A DNA stretch of 32,050 nucleotides from NCBI GenBank assembly GCA_937901895.1, contig CALGTD010000175.1, forward strand, positions 1-32,050, in the 5' to 3' direction. The translations under genes and the position numbers were made by a program. The DNA is from an uncultured Spartobacteria bacterium. GTDB lineage: Bacteria; Verrucomicrobiota; Verrucomicrobiia; Chthoniobacterales; JAATET01. Of the stretch, positions 8,082 through 14,177 are shown piece after piece; the stretch's first letter is position 1; each line of letters starts with the position of its first letter. Under the pieces are notes generated by a model that was given only the letters and a program-made list of their open reading frames with translations, ran no database searches and was not told the origin of the DNA.

Positions 8082-9374
8082 GTGCGACGGGAAACTGCGC
8101 GTGTGGAAACCGAGTCGCTTCGCAAGTCGCTCGAGATTTATCGCGGCCTGGTCGAGGTCAGCGCGTTGATCAACTCCATCACGGAATACGACGAGTTGCT
8201 GCGGGCGATCCTCGACGTCGCGCGGCGGGTCATCCGTGCGGAGGCGGCATCGCTGTTTCTCCTCGATGAGGCAACGGGCGAGCTGGAACTGGTCATCGCA
8301 TCGTATTCGGCGGGCGAATTCGTTCAACCGAAGATCCGCGTCGCGCGGGGCCGGGGAATCGCCGGCTGGGTGTTCGAGCATGGCGAGAGCCTGCTGATTC
8401 CGGACGCCTACAAGGATCCAAGATTCTACCGTGATGCCGACAAGTCCACGGGCTTCCGGACACGCTCGATCCTGTGCGCGCCGCTCAAGCGCGACGGCAC
8501 GGTCACCGGCGTGCTGCAGGTGCTCAACGCAAAGGACAAGGAGGCGTTCGAACCGGAGGATCTCGACGGATTCAGCGCCTACGCAAATCTCATCGCCACC
8601 GCGATCGAGAAGATCCGGTCGATCGAGCGGATGCGTGAGCAGGAGCGCGTGCGCCGCGACGTGGCGATCGCCGCGGAGATCCAGACCGAGCTCCTCTCGC
8701 AGGCCGTTCCGGAACAGGTGCCAGGCGTGGAGTTTGCCGTCTACAACAAGGCGGCGACCGAGGTGGGCGGGGATTTCTATTTCGTGTTTCCCCGCGGGCC
8801 GGGGGAAATCTATTTCGCGATTGGTGATGTTTCGGGAAAGGGAATCCCCGCATCCCTGCTGATGGCGCAGACCTTGAGCGCGATGCAGTTCGTCTTCACG
8901 GCAACCACAAGCCCTGCGAACGCGCTGTCGACGCTGAACAACACCCTCTGTCACCACATCGTGCGGGGCATGTTCGTCACCACACTCGTCGGTCGAATGA
9001 CACCGGACACCCGTCGTGTGGAACTCGCGAGCGCGGGGCATTGCCGTCCGTGGCTGGTGCGCAAAAACGGGGAGCCGATGGAAATCGAAACCGAAGGCGC
9101 GCTGCCGATCGGCGTCATGCCGCAGGTGAAATACCGGCAGGGCAAGGTGACGCTGGGCGAGGGCGATCTCCTCGTGTGCTATACCGACGGGCTCTCGGAA
9201 TCACGGGCGCCGGATTGCGAGACGTTCTTCGACGAGCTCTTCGCAACACACCTCGGACGGCCGTTTGCATCTCCGCAGGAAGTGGTGGATCATCTCGTCG
9301 AGCTCGAGCGCATCCACCGAAAGGACAGCGCCGCTCGCGACGACCTTACGCTGCTGGTTACCGGATTTCGATGA
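8082..9374 (+). CDS. GAF-domain PP2C/SpoIIE-type serine phosphatase (RsbU-like)
   Basis: About 430 aa. An N-terminal GAF domain (roughly residues 20-180, with RAEAASLFLLDEATGELEL, ARGRGIAGWVFEHGESL and RSILCAPLKRDGTVTGVLQV) is followed by a helical linker (ERMREQERVRRDVAIAAEIQ) and a SpoIIE/PP2C catalytic domain. Metal-binding motifs are visible: EVGGDFYFVFP, IGDVSGKGIPASLLMA, CYTDGLSES and ARDDLTLLV. Such phosphatases dephosphorylate an anti-anti-sigma (RsbV-like) protein and so start a partner switch; the GAF domain presumably senses a ligand or redox state. The downstream kinase gene overlaps by 4 bp. The frame is open back to 7938 but that would run into the divergent gene; GTG 8082 and GTG 8103 are the realistic starts. 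Confidence 0.92.
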   Translation: MRRETARVETESLRKSLEIYRGLVEVSALINSITEYDELLRAILDVARRVIRAEAASLFLLDEATGELELVIASYSAGEFVQPKIRVARGRGIAGWVFEHGESLLIPDAYKDPRFYRDADKSTGFRTRSILCAPLKRDGTVTGVLQVLNAKDKEAFEPEDLDGFSAYANLIATAIEKIRSIERMREQERVRRDVAIAAEIQTELLSQAVPEQVPGVEFAVYNKAATEVGGDFYFVFPRGPGEIYFAIGDVSGKGIPASLLMAQTLSAMQFVFTATTSPANALSTLNNTLCHHIVRGMFVTTLVGRMTPDTRRVELASAGHCRPWLVRKNGEPMEIETEGALPIGVMPQVKYRQGKVTLGEGDLLVCYTDGLSESRAPDCETFFDELFATHLGRPFASPQEVVDHLVELERIHRKDSAARDDLTLLVTGFR

Positions 9375-9814
9375 ATCTGCGTCTGAAATTCCCCGCCGAT
9401 ACCGCGGAACTTTCCGCGATGCGGAACGCTGCGCGGGAGTTCTTCAATGCCGCCGGCGTCGCCGAGATGGAGGCGGAGCTGATGGTTCTCGCCCTGGACG
9501 AAGCCTGCACAAACATCATTCGCTACGCCTACGGCGGCTGTTGCAATCGCACCATCCGGCTGAATCTCGACCGCAACCGCTCCGGCATTCGCTGCGTCCT
9601 GCGTGACTACGGCGCAAAGTGCGACGTCTCGAAGATTCACGGACGCGACCTCGCCGATTTTCGTCCCGGCGGGCTTGGTGTGAAAATCATGAGCAGCGCG
9701 TTCGATTCCGTCGCCTACGAGCCGATGGCACGCGGCACCCGGCTGACGATGATCAAGACAATGCGGATTGCGGGACGCGCGGCAGCCGAAGCGGTCGGCG
9801 CCCCGGAGTCCTGA
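9371..9814 (+). CDS. RsbW-type anti-sigma factor / serine kinase
   Basis: A 147-aa GHKL (HATPase_c_2) protein. The N box is LDEACTNIIRYAY (about residues 43-55), G1 is DYGAK (about 80), and the G2-like loop reads PGGLGVKIMSSAFD (about 97-110), followed by GTRLTMIK. Proteins of this type bind and inhibit a sigma factor, or phosphorylate an RsbV-like STAS protein. The ATG overlaps the phosphatase stop codon (ATGA), so the two are translationally coupled and act on one switch. No STAS-domain partner or sigma factor gene is in the window, so the third component must lie elsewhere. Confidence 0.92.
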   Translation: MNLRLKFPADTAELSAMRNAAREFFNAAGVAEMEAELMVLALDEACTNIIRYAYGGCCNRTIRLNLDRNRSGIRCVLRDYGAKCDVSKIHGRDLADFRPGGLGVKIMSSAFDSVAYEPMARGTRLTMIKTMRIAGRAAAEAVGAPES

Positions 9815-9923
9815 CTGCCGCGCCCGCAGCCGCGCGGCACGTTCCGGCGCTCATTGCACCGCGCCCGCAGCGGATGGCCGATTTTCGGACCAATCGGGCG
9901 ACCTCCGAATCGACGACGCGAAT

Positions 9924-10082
9924 TCATGCCGTGGCAAGCCGTTCCCGAAGGCGGCGAAGGCGGAGGATGGTCCGTTCCTCGTTGCGGGTGAGCTTGCGCC
10001 CCGACAACGGCAGCTCGAGCTGCTGATGCACAACGGGACCCTGGGCGCGGAGTGACTTCAAGAGCGAGGAGATCGTTTTCAT
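9924..10082 (-). CDS. possible 52-aa basic helical protein
   Basis: An ATG at 10080-10082 opens a 52-codon frame reading MKTISSLLKSLRAQGPVV and ending in LTRNEERTILRLRRLRERL. The product would be strongly basic and mostly helical with a leucine-rich end. No Shine-Dalgarno is visible and no family is recognised. It is divergent from the WYL regulator gene, with the palindrome at 10107-10129 between them, which makes it a candidate co-regulated gene. The remaining space here (9815-9923) shows only a GC-rich inverted repeat TGCCGCG/CGCGGCA at 9816-9839 right after the RsbW-like gene, without a T-tract. Confidence 0.4.
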   Translation of the reverse strand: MKTISSLLKSLRAQGPVVHQQLELPLSGRKLTRNEERTILRLRRLRERLATA

Positions 10083-10106
10083 TTCGCGTTTGACTGTGCC
10101 AGACGG

Positions 10107-10129
10107 CATCGGACATCCTCTGTCCGATG
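10107..10129. promoter_or_regulatory. 23-bp palindrome overlapping WYL gene start
   Basis: CATCGGACA-TCCTC-TGTCCGATG is a perfect 9-bp inverted repeat with a 5-bp spacer. Its last three bases are the ATG of the WYL regulator gene. Its position and symmetry fit an operator for autoregulation by a dimeric repressor. A related site with the same spacing and an identical right half (TGTCCGATGC) lies at 13696-13718 upstream of the cytidine deaminase gene. Confidence 0.5.
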
Positions 10130-11134
10130 CTAAAAAAGGCGGAAAAAATTTCCCGCTCCATTCCGCTGGCACGCCCTCCACTCGCCCGCATGCTTGCGAT
10201 TCATGGCCAGCTCATGGATGGCCGTTACCCCAACTGCTTCAAGCTGGCGCGGGAGCTCGAAGTCGCGACGAAGACGATTCAACGCGACATCGAGTTCATG
10301 CGCGATCAGCTCGGGCTGCCCGTGGAATACGACCGGGCGGCGCACGGATATTTTTACTCCGAGGCCGTCACGAGTTTTCCGACGGTGCAGGTGAGCCATG
10401 GCGAACTCGTCGCGGTGCTGGTCGCGCAGAAGGCGGTCGAGGCGTATCGGGGCACGGCTTTCGAGAAGCCATTGAGATCGGCGTTCTCAAAGCTCGCGGC
10501 GGGAATGGAGGGCGAGACAGGGATCGCACTGGACGAGCTGACGGAGGCGATCTCCTTCCGGCCGCAGGGACTTCCGGTCGCGGAGCTCGAGGGATTTCAA
10601 ACCCTCGCCGAAGCGGTGCTCGAACATCGGGAGGTGCGGTTTGTCTACCGCTCCTTGAAAAAAGGCGCCTCCGAGCCACGCACCGTGCGGCCCTACCATC
10701 TCGGCTGCCTCGCCAACCAGTGGTATCTCATCGGTTACGACCTCGCGCGCGAGGCGGTGCGGACCTTCGCGCTCACCCGGCTCGGGGAAGTCCGGAAAAC
10801 GGACGCCACGTTCGAGCGACCGGCGGGGTTTTCCGTGAGCGACATGTTTGCGGGCAGCTTCTCGGCGTTTCAATCGGGAAAGGTCGAGCGTGTCGTGCTT
10901 CGACTCGACGCCTTCGCAGCCCGGCTTGCTGTGGAAAAGAAATGGCATCCGTCCCAGCGACTGGTCACGAACAAGGATGGAAGTGCCAGGCTGCAAATGG
11001 ACGTGAGCATCGCCCCCGATCTTGAGAACTGGATTCTCGGATGGGGCGAACACGCGGAGGTCGTGGAACCGAAGGCTCTGCGCGAGCGCATCGCGGTGTC
11101 GATCAAAGCCATGGCGAAGAAATACCGGAAGTGA
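10127..11134 (+). CDS. HTH / WYL domain transcriptional regulator
   Basis: A 335-aa regulator. The N-terminal winged helix (about residues 22-80) includes CFKLARELEVATKTIQRDIE, typical of DeoR/YafY-like HTH domains. The WYL domain spans about 145-215 and contains RFVYRSLKKG, YHLGCLANQWYLIGYD (the W-Y-L triad) and TFALTRLGEV; a WCX-type C-terminal region follows to the end (WILGWGEHAEVVEP). WYL domains are thought to bind nucleic acid or nucleotide-like ligands and often control DNA-damage or defence genes. The ATG sits inside a perfect palindrome, suggesting autoregulation. The N-terminal segment RPPLARMLAIHGQLMDGRYP matches homologues I know, supporting this start. No Shine-Dalgarno is visible. 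Confidence 0.9.
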   Translation: MLKKAEKISRSIPLARPPLARMLAIHGQLMDGRYPNCFKLARELEVATKTIQRDIEFMRDQLGLPVEYDRAAHGYFYSEAVTSFPTVQVSHGELVAVLVAQKAVEAYRGTAFEKPLRSAFSKLAAGMEGETGIALDELTEAISFRPQGLPVAELEGFQTLAEAVLEHREVRFVYRSLKKGASEPRTVRPYHLGCLANQWYLIGYDLAREAVRTFALTRLGEVRKTDATFERPAGFSVSDMFAGSFSAFQSGKVERVVLRLDAFAARLAVEKKWHPSQRLVTNKDGSARLQMDVSIAPDLENWILGWGEHAEVVEPKALRERIAVSIKAMAKKYRK

Positions 11135-11162
11135 TAGGAAGGACTCCGAACCCCCAACCGCT

Positions 11163-11573
11163 ATGAGCCTTGCCAAGGAATTCAGGGAATTCATTGCCCG
11201 CGGAAACGTGATCGATCTCGCCGTGGGCGTGATCATCGGCGCGGCATTCGGAAAAATCGTCACCTCCCTCGTGAACGATGTGGTGATGCCGCCGATCGGT
11301 CTCGTGGCGGGAAGGGTGGATTTCTCGGATCTCAAGTGGATCCTCCAGCCTGCGGACGAAGCGGCGCAGACCGCGGAGGTCGCCGTGCTCTACGGAGTGT
11401 TCATCAATACGATCATCCAGTTTGTGATCGTGGCCGCATGCGTGTTTCTCCTCGTGAAGGTGATCAACCGCATCAAGCGCGAGGAGGAGGCAAAGCCCGC
11501 GCCCCCGCCGCCGGAGCCGAGTGCCGAGGAAAAGCTCCTCACGGAAATCCGGGATCTGTTGAAATCGAAGTAA
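11163..11573 (+). CDS. mscL: large-conductance mechanosensitive channel MscL
   Basis: A 136-aa MscL of usual length. The N-terminal amphipathic helix MSLAKEFREFIARGNV leads into TM1 with the gate-lining stretch VIDLAVGVIIGAAFGKIV (about residues 16-33) and NDVVMPPIG; TM2 spans about 75-100 (FINTIIQFVIVAACVFLLVKVI), followed by the charged KRxEE region, a proline-rich linker and the C-terminal helix SAEEKLLTEIRDLLKSK. It releases solutes on hypo-osmotic shock. It lies 28 bp after the WYL gene; co-transcription is possible. Confidence 0.97.
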   Translation: MSLAKEFREFIARGNVIDLAVGVIIGAAFGKIVTSLVNDVVMPPIGLVAGRVDFSDLKWILQPADEAAQTAEVAVLYGVFINTIIQFVIVAACVFLLVKVINRIKREEEAKPAPPPPEPSAEEKLLTEIRDLLKSK

Positions 11574-11634
11574 CGCCGGACGCGCGTCGTCTTCACGTAG
11601 ACACACTCGCACGCCCTTCGCGAGAGGGTTGCCG

Positions 11635-12693
11635 TCAGAACAGCTCCAGCTGCGGACCCGGCGGGCGTCGAAACGCGTCACAGGAAAGCCGGATGCGGGT
11701 CCGGTTCAACCCCGCGCGGCGCGCACTGACCGTGAACAACCGTTCGATTTCCTCCGCGAAAATCCCCTCGCCCGCCATTCGTTCGCCAAAACGCGTGTCG
11801 TTCAAGCGACCACCCCGCAGGCTCTTCACACGGGCCAGCACCTTCTCCACGCGATCGGGAAAATGCTGCTCCAGCCAGGCGCGGAAGATGTCCTTCACGG
11901 CATGGGGCAGTCGAAGAATCGTGTAGAACGCCGTCGTTGCGCCGGCCTTTGCCGCAGCGTCGAGCAGCGCGGGAATCTCGTGTTCGTTGATGCCGGGAAT
12001 GATCGGCGCGAGCGAGACACCGACCGGAATGCCCGCCTCGGAAAGCTGACGGACGGCGTCGAGACGGTGCGCAGGCCGTGCGGCACGCGGTTCGAGCACG
12101 CCGGCGAGCGCCGGGTCAAGCGAGGTGATCGAGAGATGAACGCACGTCGCCTCGTGCCTGGCGAGTTCGGCCAGAAGATCCATGTCGCGCGTGACGAGGT
12201 GGTTCTTCGTGATGACGGCAACCGGATTCCGAAACTCTGCGAGCACCTCCAGGCAGCCACGCGTGATCCGTAGCTTCCGCTCGATCGGCTGATAGCAGTC
12301 CGTCACGCCCGACATGGCGAGCGGCTCGGGCTTCCACCGCGGAGAGGACAATGCTTCGCGCAAGAGCGCGGGCGCGTCGGGTTTCGCCACGATGCGTGTC
12401 TCGAAATCGAGCCCGCTGGAGAAGCCCAGATATTCGTGATACGGCCGCGCGTAACAGTAGGCACAGCCGTGCTCGCAGCCGCGATAGGGATTCAGACCCG
12501 CGGTAAAGCCAATGTCGGGGCTGTCGTTGCGACTGATGATCGACCGCGATGCGTCGACGAGGATCTGCGTGCGCGGATTCGCGGGCTCCTCGCCGGCGTC
12601 GTATTCGACACGAAGTCGCTCGAAGCGATTCTGCGGCTGCACGGGTGAGCCGCGACCGCGCACGGACGGATTTGTCGGGGAGCGAGGATTCAT
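11635..12693 (-). CDS. PA0069/SplB-like radical SAM protein
   Basis: A 352-aa radical SAM enzyme. The [4Fe-4S] motif is CxxxCxxC in RGCEHGCAYCYARPYHEYLG (Cys73, Cys77, Cys80), followed by the family features LAMSGVTDCYQPIERKLRITR, VAVITKNHLVTRDMDLL and SITSLDPAL. This places it in the PA0069 group related to spore photoproduct lyase; the chemistry of PA0069-type proteins has not been established to my knowledge. ATG 12693 is preferred; a GTG at 12705 adds four residues. It lies 42 bp downstream of msrA on the same strand, so the three minus-strand genes here are probably one transcript. Confidence 0.9.
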   Translation of the reverse strand: MNPRSPTNPSVRGRGSPVQPQNRFERLRVEYDAGEEPANPRTQILVDASRSIISRNDSPDIGFTAGLNPYRGCEHGCAYCYARPYHEYLGFSSGLDFETRIVAKPDAPALLREALSSPRWKPEPLAMSGVTDCYQPIERKLRITRGCLEVLAEFRNPVAVITKNHLVTRDMDLLAELARHEATCVHLSITSLDPALAGVLEPRAARPAHRLDAVRQLSEAGIPVGVSLAPIIPGINEHEIPALLDAAAKAGATTAFYTILRLPHAVKDIFRAWLEQHFPDRVEKVLARVKSLRGGRLNDTRFGERMAGEGIFAEEIERLFTVSARRAGLNRTRIRLSCDAFRRPPGPQLELF

Positions 12694-12735
12694 GGCTCCG
12701 GGCACGGTCCGCCGCGGGGTCGCCGGTGACTCCGC

Positions 12736-13329
12736 CTATTGCTTTTCCTCCGCCGCCGCCCGGAACTTGGGCATTTTCGGCTCAAGCGTGGCGCGGAGAT
12801 AGGGATGGCCCGGATTCTGGTCCGCGAAATCCTGATGGTATCCCTCCGCGGGATAGAACGCCTTGAGCGGCACGATCTCCGTGACGATGGGATCCTTGAA
12901 ATCCTTCTGCGCCGCCGCCTTCGAGGCCTCCGCCCGCGCTTTCTCGTCATCGTCCGTATACAGGATGATCGAACGGTATTGCGTGCCGACATCGGCGCCC
13001 TGGCGGTTCAGGGTCGTTGGATCGTGGGCCTTCCAGAACAGCTCGAGAATCCGGTCATAGGAAATCTTCGCCGGATCGTAATCGATTCGCACAACCTCCG
13101 CATGCCCCGTGGTTCCGCTGCAAACCTGCTCGTAGGTGGGATTTTCCGTCGTCCCGCCGGCATAGCCGGAGACAACGGCCTCAACACCCGGAACGCCCTG
13201 ATAGAGCGCTTCCGTGCACCAAAAGCAACCACCGCCAACGTAGGCGGAACGGATCTGCGGAGGTTCGGCATTCATGTTCGGGATCAGGAGAGCCGCCAGC
13301 GCTAGGAAAATGGCTGGCAGTGCTTTCAT
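12736..13329 (-). CDS. msrA: secreted peptide-methionine (S)-S-oxide reductase MsrA
   Basis: A 197-aa protein with a signal peptide (MKALPAIFLALAALLIPNMNA) and a complete MsrA domain. The active-site motif GGGCFWCTE has catalytic Cys35; SGYAGGTTENPTYEQVCSGTTGHAEVV, LFWKAHDPTT and QYRSIIL are all typical. It reduces methionine-S-sulfoxide in proteins; with the signal peptide it should act in the periplasm or be membrane-bound, repairing exported proteins. The ATG at 13329 overlaps the stop codon of the upstream 108-aa gene by 4 bp. A TTG at 13347 opens the frame further but would hide the signal peptide. Confidence 0.96.
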   Translation of the reverse strand: MKALPAIFLALAALLIPNMNAEPPQIRSAYVGGGCFWCTEALYQGVPGVEAVVSGYAGGTTENPTYEQVCSGTTGHAEVVRIDYDPAKISYDRILELFWKAHDPTTLNRQGADVGTQYRSIILYTDDDEKARAEASKAAAQKDFKDPIVTEIVPLKAFYPAEGYHQDFADQNPGHPYLRATLEPKMPKFRAAAEEKQ

Positions 13330-13652
13330 AGGTTTTCGGTGCCCCAATTCTCCGCCAGCATCGAGAGGTCGTCCACCAGATCGTCGATCTTTTTCAGGTC
13401 CTTGCGGCGTCCCTTCTCCGGCTTGATCGAAAATTTCCGCAACAAGCCGAGCATATCGCGGAGATCCCGAAGGCGGGCAGGCGGGATCCTGCGCTGTTTG
13501 GAGAGGGAATCAACGGCCGTTTCCACCGCGGCCAGCTGCTGCTCGATGCGAACCGAATAGGCGAGAAGCGCGGAGCGGAATTCCTCACGGAGCGTGTGAA
13601 GTTCGATGACAACCGCGCGTGCAGGAGATGCTTCGGGGCCGTCGTTATCCAT
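13326..13652 (-). CDS. 108-aa helical protein upstream of msrA, unknown function
   Basis: From ATG 13652 this encodes 108 aa (a TTG at 13664 would add four). The sequence is almost entirely helical: TLREEFRSALLAYSVRIEQQLAAVETAVDSL suggests a coiled coil (about residues 17-48), followed by a basic segment PPARLRDLRDMLGLLRKFSIKPEKGRRKDLKKIDDLVDDL. No signal peptide or membrane segment is visible and I recognise no family. Its stop codon overlaps the msrA start (ATGA), so the two are translationally coupled. It is divergent from cdd. Confidence 0.78.
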   Translation of the reverse strand: MDNDGPEASPARAVVIELHTLREEFRSALLAYSVRIEQQLAAVETAVDSLSKQRRIPPARLRDLRDMLGLLRKFSIKPEKGRRKDLKKIDDLVDDLSMLAENWGTENL

Positions 13653-13695
13653 TCCTGCAATCAAGCAGAGTTCCCGGCGGATCGCAAGGAGAGGG

Positions 13696-13718
13696 TATCA
13701 GACATTTGATGTCCGATG
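13696..13718. promoter_or_regulatory. imperfect palindrome upstream of cdd, like the WYL-gene site
   Basis: TATCAGACA-TTTGA-TGTCCGATG is an inverted repeat with seven of nine positions paired and the same 5-bp spacer as the perfect palindrome at 10107-10129; the right half and the next base (TGTCCGATGC) are identical. It also contains the overlapping exact repeat GACAT-TTG-ATGTC. It lies between the divergent 108-aa gene and cdd. It may be a second binding site of the WYL regulator. Confidence 0.4.
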
Positions 13719-13762
13719 CGTTCGCGCTTGAGACGGCATTCACGTTGACGCAGCATGCCCCC

Positions 13763-14152
13763 ATGAAAAGCTGGATCGACGCGGCCACCGCCGCCCGCAC
13801 CCGCGCCTATGCCCCCTATTCCCGCTTTCCTGTGGGTGCGGCGCTGATCGACACCGGGGGACGCGTGCATTGCGGATGCAATGTCGAGAACATCAGCTTC
13901 GGGCTGACGATGTGTGCCGAACGCGTGGCCCTGGGCGCGGCGATTGCCGCGGGCGTCACTCAGTTCCGCAACCTCGTAGTGGTCGCCGATACCGAGGTGC
14001 CCGTCAGCCCTTGTGGAGCCTGCCGGCAGGTGCTGGCGGAATTCGCGCCGGACCTGGAGGTTCTTCTCGTTACCCTGAAGGGACACGAATGGCGGGGGAC
14101 CCTGGCAGAGCTGCTCCCACGGGCGCGAACCGGTATTTTGGATCACCCTTGA
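13763..14152 (+). CDS. cdd: cytidine deaminase
   Basis: A 129-aa homotetramer-type cytidine deaminase, which converts cytidine and deoxycytidine to uridine forms in pyrimidine salvage. The zinc site is complete: CAERVALG (Cys51, with catalytic Glu53) and PCGACRQVLAEF (Cys84, Cys87). YAPYSRFPVGAAL and CNVENISFG are the usual substrate-binding motifs. The frame is open to 13619 but MKSWIDAATAARTRAYAPYS is the normal N-terminus for this family. The stop codon directly abuts a perfect parS site, and mnmG begins 25 bp downstream. Confidence 0.96.
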   Translation: MKSWIDAATAARTRAYAPYSRFPVGAALIDTGGRVHCGCNVENISFGLTMCAERVALGAAIAAGVTQFRNLVVVADTEVPVSPCGACRQVLAEFAPDLEVLLVTLKGHEWRGTLAELLPRARTGILDHP

Positions 14153-14168
14153 TGTTCCACGTGGAACA
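14153..14168. promoter_or_regulatory. parS-like centromere site 1 (ParB binding)
   Basis: TGTTCCACGTGGAACA is a perfect 16-bp palindrome matching the bacterial chromosomal parS consensus (TGTTnCACGTGnAACA). It fills the spacer between the cdd stop codon and the mnmG start. ParB loads at parS and spreads, recruiting SMC to the origin domain. A second identical copy is at 14929-14944. Confidence 0.85.
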
Positions 14169-14177
14169 TTTCACCGA

